A stretch of 64,000 nucleotides of DNA, from NCBI RefSeq assembly GCF_907165205.1, contig NC_058196.1, positions 24,160,501-24,224,500 of the forward strand. Reading direction: 5' to 3'. The notes under the pieces were generated by a model. The model was not told where the DNA came from and made no database searches. It saw only the letters and a program-made list of their open reading frames with translations. Of the stretch, positions 47,605 to 58,424 are shown piece after piece. The DNA is from Coccinella septempunctata. Taxonomy: Eukaryota; Arthropoda; Insecta; Coleoptera; Coccinellidae. The translations under genes and the position numbers were made by a program. How positions within the stretch are numbered: the stretch's first letter is position 1; each line of letters begins with the position of its first letter.

Positions 47605-47965
47605 CTGAAGAAAAAAAACGAAAAAAGTGCCATAGAATGCTAAGGGAAAGTAAATGAGAAATACCGTTTCTTTCTAAAAAATCCTGGAGTTGTAAAATGG
47701 TCACGCGCTCTCCTCTGAAGTTATGCTGTCTTTGTTGTGGAACAAATCTCTTTTAGCGAAACTCCCGAAAAACGAGATTGAAAAGAGTAAAAATTATACG
47801 CTTGAGATTTGACAGATCATAGAGATTTAAAGGATTTGTATAGTCGATGCCAAATTGAGATACATAATATATAGATAAGTCAGTTTGAAGGAAGTGATTT
47901 GGCAACAATCACAGAGCGCGGTCAGTGATATCGATTCGACTGATAGAAGTAGCAAGTATACTTCA

Positions 47966-49198
47966 TTCAAATTTATTTTAGCAGTCGGTTGGCCATGAAA
48001 TAATTTTCTCAAGTTTTTGTAACTAGAACGAAGTTAGGTTGGCACTCATGAAATGTCGTTAATGTCATAACGCCGTTGCCACAACTAATATCAATTTTTA
48101 TTAATACGAAAATTCGAAAATGCCGAAAGTGATTGAAAAAAGAGACAGGGTTTCAGGAAATGCTATTTAGAATTCAGGTCCGCTCATTCAAATAGTTATA
48201 CCCTGATATTCTAAAATCCACAATACGTCCGACGGTAGCGAACATATTCAATGTAAGAGAATAGAGAATTTATATAATGTTTCATCTGAATCTAAACGAC
48301 TTATATTTCAGCTGAATATTTCCACAATCAGAAAGATTGTGAATGAAGAGTATGACAAAGAATTTTCTTCTATTGGGAGACCCAAAAAAGTGGTGGCATT
48401 TGGGAATTTTATGTTTGAGTGAATTAATGCGAAAAGTTAACTACAGGATTTTCGATAAATGTCATCGGAGAATGAGTTCCCTAAAATGGATTTTTCTGTT
48501 TTTCATTTGACTTGTCTTATACAATGTAAATGTCTTAAGGTACTAATAAATACCTAATTATTATAATTACATCAATGCATTAAGATGAATAGCCACAAAT
48601 ACGCGCAAGTTGCCCTGTTACTGTTTATTCATGTGAAATTTTTGTTCAACGGTGAAGTTGCATCTTAACTTGAAACTTCCTTCAACTCCTTTTACTTATA
48701 TTGATGCAAGATGATTTTTATTGAAAAATTTAACATTCTTGTAATTATCTCATTATCTGTTAATTCCTTCGGGAGATACCCATTGCCAACCACTGCATCA
48801 TATGCATTTCATCTTCGGGTTAATATTTTTGAAATCTACAAATGATGTAAGCCAAAGAAGATAACGAACATTAACTCTCCTCAAGCTAGTGCATATTATG
48901 ATATTATACTGATCTCTTGTATTTTCCATGGAAATAACTGGATTTGGTATGCCTTCAATCAGTTTGTATAAACTTCAATTATGTTCGTCAGATATTTTCC
49001 GAAGAGATTCGACATTGTGATAAAATACGTTATAACAGAAACTTTTACGTAGAACGGGCAACATAGCGTTGATTTAAAACCCAAAAATGTTTTGACAAGC
49101 TTCATAACCCCACATTTTCGTACTATACAGAGTGAAATGTGTCAAATTTCCATGGCCAACCGACTGCTAAAATAAAGTTGAATGAAGTATAGGTAAGT
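47966..49198. mobile_element. Candidate DDE-transposon remnant with inverted repeats and an HTH-like block
   Basis: The word GCAGTCGGTTGGCCATG with TACTTCATTCAA on its outer side occurs at 47966-48003. It recurs inverted (CATGGCCAACCGACTGC, then TTGAATGAAGTA) at about 49156-49193, suggesting terminal repeats of a ~1.2-kb element. On the plus strand near 48118 a frame reads MPKVIEKRDRVSGNAI. Near 48310 another reads LNISTIRKIVNEEY and SSIGRPKKVVAF, like the HTH plus GRPKK linker of IS630/Tc1-type transposases. No catalytic acids were identified. Confidence 0.4.
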
Positions 49199-49469
49199 TA
49201 ATTAATAGTGATACTAAAAAGAATAATGAAAAATTCTCACAAGCACACAATAACCAACGATATTGTCATGTCAGCATTACATAAATAATTCTACTGTTAT
49301 TTCACAATCAACTTCAACGTTTAGAATTTTTTGTCAATCCGAAACGTAATTGCAACGTTATTTTTCTGTAGAATTTTTTTATTACGACAATGATGGTTGC
49401 TACATGTGAAAACCCTAGAATGAACGTGTGGAGGCAGCGTAACTATGAATGAAATTGTTGAAAACTTCT

Positions 49470-49897
49470 GAAAAATATAAATACGGCTTGTTTTTCTTGT
49501 GAAGCTGGTATATTATAATTATTAACACTGATCGATTTCCGAATCTTCTTCTAGAATCGTCAGTTTCAGAAACCTCGTTTATAGTTGAACAGTCTCGTAT
49601 AACAGGACAAAAACCTCAAGTTTGGTGACGAGTCATGTTTCATACCCCCGGTCCAGGAGAATTTTCCTCGTAAGCTTCAGTAATGATGAGATGCTGTACT
49701 GCCGTAGTTATTCTTCATGAAAGCTGTGCTGAATCATCAGCCTTCATACATATGTATTAGTTGAAAATGGGACTTTGCGACCCAAAGTATAAGAGCATAC
49801 CTTACTTTCAGAGATAACAGAGGTTGAGAAACTCTGGGGTGAAAGATGAAGTCGAATGTTCTTGAGGCAGAAATAATAAATTAGGAGAATTGGTACG
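49470..49897 (+). promoter_or_regulatory. Candidate promoter and 5' UTR of the signal-peptide gene
   Basis: A TATA-like word (ATATAAATACGGC) starts at about 49476, roughly 420 bp upstream of the ATG at 49898. The region between has no long frame and no obvious repeat. This is weak evidence; the true start site could be elsewhere. Confidence 0.25.
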
Positions 49898-49976
49898 ATG
49901 ACTGAGTGGTTTGGACGAAGTTTCATTGCGATTCAGTGGATTCTAATTATTACATTCGCTTCGAGTCAAATTGAAG
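49898..49976 (+). CDS. First coding exon with signal peptide, secreted or membrane protein of unknown family
   Basis: The ATG at 49898 opens 26 codons: a short polar start, a hydrophobic core IAIQWILIITFA, then SSQIE, a good cleavage region. The exon ends GAAG before GTATATTATG, a usable donor, in phase 1. A phase-1 intron directly after the signal peptide is typical of secreted and immunoglobulin-superfamily proteins. The 30-nt candidate exon at 61187-61216 continues the frame. Spliced, the mature N-terminus would read VKKAHFVGAQG. I do not recognise the family. The rest of the gene would lie beyond the window. Two independent matching signals (signal peptide and phase) support it, but there is no homology. 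Confidence 0.5.
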
Positions 49977-50224
49977 GTATATTATGTTTGAGATTTGATT
50001 TTTTCGACAAGAAACAGTTAAAACATGGAACACGTTAAATTTTTTGCAGATTTTAAAAGATCTTGTTATTTGAAATTTGCACATACTTAACAAAATACGA
50101 GATCACTAGCGTTCAGAGCTGAACAAAAAACACATTTTGTTTCAATTGAAAAACAAATAACAAAATATTATCTCTCATGCAGGATTATCGTAAAAATGCA
50201 ATTCTGGTAATCAGATAGTTTGAG

Positions 50225-50450
50225 TTAAGGGATACATGCTACCATCGTCGCTCTGTAGGATAGGAAAGTAAATTGGGTTGGTCCTCTTTCCTGTCAGATG
50301 TCGCTGGGGTGTATTCATACATCATATCCGCAACTGAAATCGAATAAAGGGATCATCAATTCATTTCGTTTTCGTCGGGGTATTAGTTGTGTTGGACTGA
50401 AGAGGTCAAATCAGACCGGGACCATGGTCAGCATCTACCCTTTCTTAATA
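50225..50450. repeat. Family C repeat, one arm
   Basis: It matches 22330-22530 in order (TCAGATGTCGCTGGGGTGTA, CATCATATCCGCAACTG) and ends with CCATGGTCAGCATCTACC, the family's terminal motif. Confidence 0.7.
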
Positions 50451-50585
50451 AGATGGTATTTCGGTTAATAAGAATGAGCATTATAATAAAGCAAAAGATC
50501 AATATTTAAAGTTAGACAAACAACGAACGAATATGTGTGTGAATAAGCCAGTAGACAATTATATACAATGGATAAACATTCCATT

Positions 50586-51242
50586 ATACAGAGTGGGTCT
50601 CTAACTCGTACAAATATTTCAGTAGATTTTTGAGGTCTTTTCCATACAATTTTTTTCCATTCGACCCTGATAAAAAGATATAGCCATTTCAAGTTATATG
50701 TTATATAGCCATTTTAAGTTTTCATAATGAGCTACACCACCCCTGGAGGAACAAAATTACCTTCAGAATAACAAGCTAAATCTTTGACACTACACATCTG
50801 TGGACCTTGCAAACAGAGTTGCATTCAGCCAAACTAACCAATTTTCCGAATATCACAGATATTTTTTTTATTTGAACATCAAAGTACTCGAAAACGAGAA
50901 AATATAAAAAATACTTATATTTCACAAAACGTTCAAATATTGAGTTCATATATAGATTCCAACTTAGTTGCAAAAGTTGGGTTCTTTGAGTTTTTGGTAT
51001 TTTTATGGTACGTAATGGTCATAATGAGAAAACTGGAAGACGTGGGTGATATCTTGTGTTCGAGAAAGATTCATCGAATAAATGGAAAACTATATTCAGG
51101 AATTCATTTCATTCGATGCAACCGTTTGTGAGATGAAACTATGACTTAAAATTTTCATGGTTTTTCAACAGCCTACATATTTTGAACCGAGCCTATTCGG
51201 AAACAAGTGTTTCTTTTGACCTCAAAAATCTACCCTGTGTAG
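50586..51242. mobile_element. Inverted-repeat element, family B, copy 3
   Basis: The left end TATACAGAGTGGGTCTCTAA runs through AGTAGATTTTTGAGGTC. The right end CTTTTGACCTCAAAAATCTA mirrors it. The middle words (GCCATTTTAAGTTTTCATAA, ACAAAATTACCTTCAGAATA) match copy 4. It has no coding capacity. It lies in the intron proposed between 49976 and 61187. Confidence 0.8.
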
Positions 51243-51461
51243 TGGAAAGTTTGTCTTATATCGTATATGATTATCTACTTGCTTATTCACACACATATTC
51301 GTTCGATTTTTGTCTTCCTTTAAATATTATGATCCTTTGCTTTGTTATAATACTTATCCTTATGACTCCTCATGTAATTTTTCATGGGTCAAATTTTTTG
51401 TGTACAATAATAAGGATAAATTCAGATGCATACCACCCACCGATATGAATATCAACAAGTG

Positions 51462-51595
51462 TTACGATCTGAACTGAACTAGCCAATTTGCCATCGTCAA
51501 GGCCCCAAATGGAGTACGCCCCATCGAAGAAAAGCAGATGCTGACCATGGTTTCGGTCTCATTTGACTTCATCAGAGCAACATACCATTTTTCTC
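51462..51595. repeat. Family C repeat, one arm (opposite orientation)
   Basis: GTTACGATCTGAA starts it, and AGATGCTGACCATGGTTTCG then TCATTTGACTTCATCAGAGC follow, as at the left end of the complete copy at 43623. Confidence 0.7.
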
Positions 51596-51860
51596 TGATG
51601 GAGAACGTTTGGAATTGATGGAACTTTATTCAATATCGGCACGTGCTACTGGGTACTATACATTTACCCAGAGCGCCACCCAATATGAAACGGTGTCCGA
51701 TTCAATCCCTTCCAGATAGAAACCAAGACGAAGACAATAGCATATGTCCCATATTTTCCCTAATTCAGTACGCCGATTCGCTTTGCGAACAACAGACGAG
51801 TGACGAATTGAGAAGTATGTTAACACGTTCAGATCACGGCAGAAATGATGCCAGCGGTAC

Positions 51861-51909
51861 AATAAAAATAGAATGATCACGCCCCCGGCGTGATCATTCT
51901 ATTTTTATT
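51861..51909. repeat. Perfect 23-bp inverted repeat (strong hairpin)
   Basis: The arms at 51861-51883 and 51887-51909 are perfect inverted copies separated by only CCC. The core is ATGATCACGCC/GGCGTGATCAT with AT-rich outer ends. It could form a stable cruciform or a transcript hairpin. Confidence 0.95.
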
Positions 51910-51930
51910 TTTCGTGTAAGTTCTGTAACG

Positions 51931-51958
51931 AAACAAATAAACAAACAAACAAATAAAT
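51931..51958. repeat. (AAAC)n-type microsatellite
   Basis: Imperfect AAACAAATAAACAAACAAAC run. Confidence 0.85.
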
Positions 51959-51959
51959 T

Positions 51960-52930
51960 GACAATGTTAGATTTCTCTTTGGTATTTATCAAAGGCAACA
52001 TGACCACCATGCATTACATCAAAGAGGTGCGTGTTAAAAAAACATGCTATGCCTTATATTCAGGAGCAGTCCAACTTAGTTTTCAACTAGATAAAGCACG
52101 ATCACTTGCAGCCAAAATTACTATGGCTCATTTGAAGAAAATTAAGTCGATTTGTTGTCTTGGCCCTATGAAATACGCCTGGGACAACAAGATTACTCCT
52201 TTTCGTGCACAATGATTTGGATTAGTTTTTCAAATGAGGAATATAAGATGATGATTAAGCCTTTTCAGCATTGAAAAGGGGCAGAGATGCAAAATATGAG
52301 ATTATTTCCGTAGTTTAACACGAAGAAAATGCTTGGGGTTAAATATTCGAGAATCAGTTCTTTAAACGGAAGTCAACGAAGATTGAAGGTGTTTGTACAA
52401 AGGTCCTTCCTCAATTTACCAATCTACTGATTCCATATCGAAAGACCTCCCTTCAAAAGAAAAATATAAGAATAATCGAAGTTCATCGCGTCTGCCAAGT
52501 GATTCAGATTAGACTTCCGGAACTAGTGGGGAGCGGTAATCCTCATTGCGACCGGAATATAGAGTCCCTGGAAAATTGCTTCGGCAAAGTTGTAATTGAA
52601 GTATCGAAGAAATCATTAATCAATCTGCACGGGACAAGCTTCGGTGCTCAATCGAATTAGTCGCTTCGATCCCGACGAGCCCACTCCGATACGCCCGATT
52701 TTTTATAATTAAATGATACTATTTTCGCTCCGGAGGATGCTGCTCTTGCCTCATTCCGGAGCATTTGGCATATTCCACGCTCCGAGAGGTGAAAGTGAGT
52801 CAATTTTTGCGACTGGTACAACTTCGTTAGTCCACATGAAGACATAACATGATTTTTGGAGGAATATAGTCGCATAAGAAGACACGATTGATTGCATTAT
52901 AATTTTATATCCTGTTGCAGCACAGAGAGA
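51960..52930. other. No gene recognised; old coding-like sequence possible
   Basis: An 85-codon plus frame (51958-52215) is followed in shifted frames by more protein-like sequence to about 52450, which may be a decayed mobile element. I could not assign a family. Confidence 0.3.
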
Positions 52931-52934
52931 CAGT

Positions 52935-53957
52935 TATACGGGGTGAGACTTTGACCCGTACAAATATCTCTACAGTAGATTCTTGAGGTTAAAAGAAACA
53001 CTTTTTTCCTATACCATTTTTTTCGATTCGGCCCTGATAAAAAGATATATAGTCCATTCAAGAATGATTGACATCCCAGTAGGACTTGAAAGTCCAGACG
53101 CAGCTTAATATCTGATCATAAAAGAGCTTCAATAATTTCTGTAGTTTTAATCACTGAACTGGAATAAATAAATATAACCTAGAAAAGCATTTGAAAAGAA
53201 GAAATATTCGAATTCAGAGTATATTAATCTGCATTCAGAATTGATAGAATAATGTTTCAAATTTGTACGAATGAATTAGGGATATAAACAGCAGTACAAA
53301 ATTCAAATTATCGACAGTCGGTGGTTAAGTGCATAGATTCACTTATAATAGATCATTGTTCATTTACAATACCAACCTGAATTCCGCAAAACTAAATCTC
53401 AACTTATGAGCTATTACCAACTTAAATTCAATTTTCCATAGCCACCCAAGATGTCAATCATTCTTGAATGGACTATAGCCATTTCGAGTTTTCCTAATGA
53501 GCTGTGCCAACCCTGGGAAAACAGAAAAAGCAGAATAACTGGCTAAATCTGTGACACTACACAGCCAAAGTACCCAATTTGTCAAATTTCACTGATGCTT
53601 CATAATTTTTGGACATCAAATTACTCGAAAACGAAGCATTATACGAGAAAATATGAGGAATACTTTTATTTTACAAAACGTTCAAATATTCATTAGGTAG
53701 CGTAGAACTTAGTTTCAAGGGTGGGGTACTTTGGTCATAATGAGAAAACTGAAGAAGACGTGAGTGATATGTTGTGTTCGAAAAAGATTAATCAAATAAA
53801 TGGAAAACTATATTCCGGAATTCATTTCATTCGATAAAACCAAAAAACCTTTTTTTTGTGTTTTCAACCAAGCCGATTCTAAATAAATGATGAAGGAAAA
53901 AGTGTTTCTTTTGACCTCAAGAATCTACTGTTAAAGTATTTGTACTAGTCAAAGACA
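52935..53957. mobile_element. Inverted-repeat element, family B, copy 4, carrying a nested MITE
   Basis: The left end TATACGGGGTGAGACTTTGA continues AGATTCTTGAGGTTAAAAGA. The right end CTTTTGACCTCAAGAATCTA with ACTAGTCAAAGAC mirrors it. The family sequence is cut at 53049 by the family D MITE and resumes at 53476 exactly where copies 1 and 3 predict. Confidence 0.85.
53050..53475. mobile_element. MITE with TA target, family D, copy 2 (426 bp), nested
   Basis: The ends TAGTCCATTCAAGAATGATT and AATCATTCTTGAATGGACTA are perfect inverted copies. TA flanks both sides. Removing the element and one TA restores GATATAGCC, the sequence found at the same point in family B copy 3, which confirms both ends. 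Confidence 0.93.
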
Positions 53958-54163
53958 AAAATAAAGGAAGTTCAGGAATTTTGTGACCGTTTCCAAAGTG
54001 GCCCATTGTTGTCCACCAAATATTCATTTATGAGAAATAAAATGTTGACAGTGTTGACACTCTTATGTCTGAATGGACTCTTTAAGTTTCAGTCAAAATC
54101 TTGTCGTTTGCGTTTCTACGTTTCTAAATATTTTGGATCAGTTACTTTTTTAAGTTCTCACAA

Positions 54164-54475
54164 TCAACTTTGATTTAGAATCTGTTTTTTTTGTTGGAAT
54201 AAAGCCAAAAACTTAGAACGGATGAAGCCAATAGGGCAGATCAGAGAGATGTTGCTTATCTCTTTCAAGTGAAACCTGGCTCCTGGCAAGTCTAACGATA
54301 TCGAGAAACTAGAAATGTGACGGAAAGACCGAATAATATAGGCCCAAGAACTACCCCTAATGCACAAGATCAGTTTTTGACTAAGTTTACTCGCAGATAG
54401 CGTTTGAGTACTTGTCAAGTACTCGCAATAGCGGCTTTTGAACGCTTCTGGTGTTTTGGTTCCAGTTGAAACCTC
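54164..54475. other. Unassigned stretch with a 108-codon minus frame
   Basis: The frame is hydrophobic and serine-rich without a recognisable domain. It runs into MITE family E on its upstream side. No splice signals fit. I do not call it a gene. Confidence 0.25.
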
Positions 54476-54476
54476 A

Positions 54477-54740
54477 GAACATAAATACATGGAATGAACA
54501 TTGACGTGTTATGAATGTATTTGTTGTGGTACAAACATTTGATGCTTCTCTGTCTAGCGCGACACTAAGGCAGTGGCGTAAAATAAATAAATTTATATAG
54601 CTCCTACCTTTTTGTACAGAAAATTGACGTGACGTCAGATTGAGTGATCTCAATTGTGATTGGCGACACTAAGCAACTATCTCACTCCAGTCTTCGGACA
54701 ACAACAAATGTTTATTTTCCATTCCTTGTATCTATATTCC
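54477..54740. mobile_element. MITE, family E, copy 1 (~264 bp)
   Basis: The left end GAACATAAATACATGGAATG and the right end CATTCCTTGTATCTATATTC are inverted copies. Inside are CTAGCGCGACACTAAGGCAG and TTGGCGACACTAAGCAACTA. Copy 2 at 63236-63506 is nearly identical. Confidence 0.88.
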
Positions 54741-54819
54741 GTCGAATACTGCCTAGATATGAAAGATAGATACTTATAATATAGATATATAACTGAGAAA
54801 AAAATTATTAGGAACAAGT

Positions 54820-55280
54820 GTAAAAAAAATATTCGTTCAAAATTTAACCAATGAAATTCGTTTAAATTATTCACAAATTTTTCCACAATGGTGATCACAA
54901 TCTTCTTCTTGTTCGAACCCTCCAACAATCATCGAAGAAATGGGTAAAATAGGGTAACAATAATAGCACTTTGTCAACAGGAGCACTTTCAATAATCTGT
55001 CTCAATTTTATTCACTGTTTTCCGCCCAAATCACACGATACAATTTTTTCAAGTGAGCTGATGCAACTAATCAGATAGACTCGGATGTAACGAACCATTG
55101 TGCAGCCGAATATTTATGTTTTGTTTCGTTTTTCCGATGCCGTAGTCACCTTCTACAGTCCAGTACTTGAAATTTAATGAAATGTCGAAATTCTAGGGGT
55201 TGGAGTTCAGCCATGTTTAATATTTTATATAGACAATTTTTGGTGAATTGACTTATTCTGATAACTTCTACCTTCTAGCT
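54820..55280. mobile_element. Family A element, copy 3, right half only
   Basis: Words AATTCGTTTAAATTATTCAC, CACAATCTTCTTCTTGTTCG, TTGTTTCGTTTTTCCGATGC and ACTTCTACCTTCTAG follow copies 1 and 2 in order. The left end is missing. The right end has decayed. Confidence 0.7.
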
Positions 55281-55289
55281 ACTACATCT

Positions 55290-55840
55290 GGTTTTAACAT
55301 GTTTTTCAGCATGAATCGATAAGCGAGTTTTGAATTTTCATGAGCGAATCTTTTCACGTCAGAACGACTTCAAATCCTCACCATGTTGTGCAATATCGAA
55401 AAACGCGGTTATTTTTTTAATTGACATACGCGGAATACGATTTCGCCAGTTATCTCTCTCTATTTCCAGCGTTCATTGGATTCATGTGCCCGAAATGAAT
55501 AATTCAGCTCAATTCCTAACTCGTTCAATGTTTCAACGCAACCGTTAAATCCCTATCGGCAAACAATAGGGAAATACGCAAACAGCTTCTATGATATCCG
55601 AAATTCCGGTGTCGTGTCATTTGCATCGGCGAATCATTATTGGTTTTCCGATTTGGATCCTGACGAATTTAATTTTATTTGGTTCAGTTCCTCTAATCAG
55701 AGTGCGAGGGTCGCAGTGACGATATTGCGGTTTGAGTTATTCGGAATTTCTCACGAACGTTTTATGGCAATATGATGATTGAAATGTTCGTGATTTAGCC
55801 TTCGAACGGTATTACAGCATAGCGAATAAATATAATTAAC
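55290..55840. other. No gene recognised
   Basis: Short frames only; slightly CpG-richer than the surroundings. Nothing supported. Confidence 0.3.
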
Positions 55841-55844
55841 AAAT

Positions 55845-56267
55845 ATGGAAGAGTGTTCTTTTCATCCTTCATGGAAATTATTCTTGGCAGATTGGGATAT
55901 TTATAATATGAGTGGAGTAGACTGCGACACCTTTGATGTTTTTCGGTCTGTCGTATTTGATGTTGAGAGGTATCCTTCCCTATCATCCCAAGTCATTTCT
56001 GTCAGAGTGTCTTCTGGTGTGAGTCTTTACAGCTTCATGTGGAGAAATAATTTTTATGTGAACCCATCTTTTTCTGAATTTAGCGAAGGTCAACTTTCGA
56101 CAAGCGTATCTTCAAGAAAAAAAAATCGTAGAGCTAGAATTGATGCACATTCTGAAAGAACAACTCTTTTAGTGCTGAATTTCGAAAGGGCCCTGAGATG
56201 TAAGTATGATGATTTGGCCCTTGCAAGATATTTGAACGATATTGATAGGATTTGTAGGTACAAATGA
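55845..56267 (+). CDS. 140-codon open frame of unknown function, sharing sequence with tandem repeat H
   Basis: This frame opens with an ATG and runs 140 codons. The predicted protein has a Trp/Asp-containing start, a central VRVSSGVSLYSFMWRNNFYV stretch and a basic RKKNRRARID run. No signal peptide, membrane segment or known domain is visible. The final third (56085-56210) resembles the family H tandem repeat that follows at once: GAAGGTCAACTTTCGA, GCACATTCTGAAAGAACAAC and CTTTTAGTGCTGAATTTCGA match repeat words. Either the repeat arose by duplicating the end of this frame, or the frame is chance over an old repeat unit. Reality as a gene is unproven. Confidence 0.3.
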   Translation: MEECSFHPSWKLFLADWDIYNMSGVDCDTFDVFRSVVFDVERYPSLSSQVISVRVSSGVSLYSFMWRNNFYVNPSFSEFSEGQLSTSVSSRKKNRRARIDAHSERTTLLVLNFERALRCKYDDLALARYLNDIDRICRYK

Positions 56268-56279
56268 TGTTTTGAAATG

Positions 56280-56955
56280 ACGACAGTTTCAATGTTTCAA
56301 ATGAAAATGTGATACATATTCTTAAAGAGCAACTCTTCTAGTAATAAATCTGAGAATTTCATCCATTTCGGCGCAACCAGTCGGGCTTGACGAATTTTTA
56401 ACTGAACCCAGCTTTTTCAGGAATTTTCGGAGGTCAGCTTTCGAGTCGTTTATCTCTCAATAAAAGTAACCGTAGATGGAGATGTGATACATATTCTGAA
56501 AGAGCAACTCCTTTAGTAATAAATCTGAGAATTTCATCCATCTCGGCCCAACCGTTCGGTCTTGACAAATTTTTAACTGAACCCATCTTTTTGAGGATTT
56601 TTCGAAGGTCAGCTTTCGAGTGGTTTATCTCTCAATAAAAGTAACCGTAGATGGAAATGTGATACATATTCTGAAAGAGCAACTCTTTCAGTAATGAATC
56701 TGAGAATTTCATCCATCTCGGCGCAACCATTCGGTCTTGACGAATTTTTATCTGAACCCTGTTTTTTCAGGATTTTTCGAAGGTCAGCTTTCGAGTGGTT
56801 CATCTCTCAATAAAAGTAACCGCACATATAAATGTAATACATATTCTTAAAGAGCAACTCTTCTTGTAATAAATCTGAAAATTTCATTCATCTAGGTAGA
56901 ACCGTTCGGTCTTGACGAATTTTTAACTGAACCCAGCATTTTCAGGATTCAAGAA
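56280..56955. repeat. Tandem repeat, family H, about four units of ~176 bp
   Basis: The marker TATCTCTCAATAAAAGTAAC starts at about 56449 and 56625, with CATCTCTCAATAAAAGTAAC at 56800, a period of 175-176 bp. An extra partial unit lies before them. Each unit holds TGATACATATTCT, AGAGCAACTC, ATTTCATCCATCTCGG and TTGACGAATTTTTAACTGAA. Two units also lie at 34040-34410. Confidence 0.9.
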
Positions 56956-56959
56956 AATG

Positions 56960-57535
56960 TCTACTCTTTGTTGCTCCGATTCTTCTGTATGTACTCGTTT
57001 ATCTCAACCAATTTAGCAGATTTATTCCACATCTCTCACGAAAAAGATAGAACGTCTCAGCTATCGCAGATAATTCATCGAAATTTAAATAGAGACTCAT
57101 TCCCTCAAGTTTCAAGGTGCGGGAAAAAAGTGAATGAACATCAATTTTGTGACTCGAGTCTGCACCGTCCTTTAATTGAATTTTACCGTCTTCTGAACGA
57201 GTCCGTAATAATCCGCATTAGTTTTTTCACGAAGTCGGTGCCTGGAGCTTTGAACCCCTCTTGAAATAGATCAGGGAGTATAGGGATGCTGAGGGAATTC
57301 ATGAACTTTGAATATGATGTTTTGTCACTTCTCGATTATAATCTTTCTTCGTCCTCTGAGAGGAAGGTGTTTTCTGTCGGCATTCAACAAAAGGTCCATA
57401 CTTTTAATAAGGTCTTAAAAATGAATGTAAAAAATTTTTTAAAGAGTATTTGGGAATTAGAGACAATGAGACGTATGCTTATAATAACTTTGTTCGTAGA
57501 GTCCGATTTCCGGAATTTACTGAGTGTTTTCAAAG
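56960..57535. other. Two adjacent open frames, unrecognised
   Basis: Plus frames 56968-57264 (98 codons) and 57286-57606 (106 codons) are separated by about 20 bp. The second runs into family A copy 4. Neither has a recognised domain. They might be remains of a mobile-element protein linked to repeat H. Confidence 0.25.
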
Positions 57536-57539
57536 CTGG

Positions 57540-58418
57540 GGCCTTTTTTTTGACAGTAGGTAGAACTCATCAAAATAAGTCGTTTAACCAAAAATTGTCC
57601 ATATAAAATATCCAAGATGGCTGAGACACAACCCCTAAAAGTTCGACAGAATTTCATTGAATTTAAAGTACTGGACTGTGGAAGGTGACGTCGTCATCGC
57701 AAAAACTAAACAAAACATAAACATATGGCTGGAAAATGAATGGTTCAGTACCAAGTTCATCGGATTGGATGCATCAGGTCACTTTCGAGAGAATCATAAT
57801 TGTTGTATCGTGCAATTTAGGGTGAAAAAATATGTAGAAAATTGAGGCAGTTTCTTGAAAGTGCTTATGTTAGTTATGTTGAAAAAGTGCTATCATGTTT
57901 CTTCATTTCATCCCATTTTTACGACTATTGTTGATATGTTCGAACAAGAAGATTGTGATGCCCCTTGTGAAAAAATTCGTGAATTATTCGGACGAATTTT
58001 ATTGGTGAGATTTTGATGTGTTATTCTATTTTTTACACTTGTGTCCTAAGTCTCTTCTGTAAGTTGGTATCGAAATGAGCCATTTCATAAAATCGTTCTA
58101 GTTACTAAAAAATAATGAGAACAATTCGACAATTCTAAGTTTCCATTTTCATTACTAAGTAAATATCGAACGAGCCAATATCCTAAACGAAACCACATGG
58201 TCAAATCAGGAGATAAGTTTTTTCCCACTGTTTTGCGATAATGCAGCTAACAAACGGTGTAGGATCATATTATTATCTATTTCAGTAATCATTTTAAATT
58301 TTTCTTCAACTTTGTGATTTTGAAAGTTTTCTTTAGGTGACTTTTGGGGAAATGCTTCATTTTGACACAGTTCTACCTTCTATTGAAAAAAAAGCCACAC
58401 CTTCAAATACACCGTGTA
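57540..58418. mobile_element. Inverted-repeat element, family A, copy 4 (opposite orientation)
   Basis: The left end TTTTGACAGTAGGTAGAACT and right end AGTTCTACCTTCTATTGAAA with ACACCGTGTATA are inverted copies. The interior reads as the reverse complement of copies 1 and 2. Near 57615 the frame AETQPLKVRQNFIEFKVLDC parallels EIQPQECRQIFIEFQVQDC from copy 1. Confidence 0.8.
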
Positions 58419-58424
58419 TAAGTT

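Noticed and set aside
56968..57606. Two short adjacent frames as a split gene
   Set aside because: There is no recognisable domain, and the second runs into a repeat element; kept only as an unassigned stretch.
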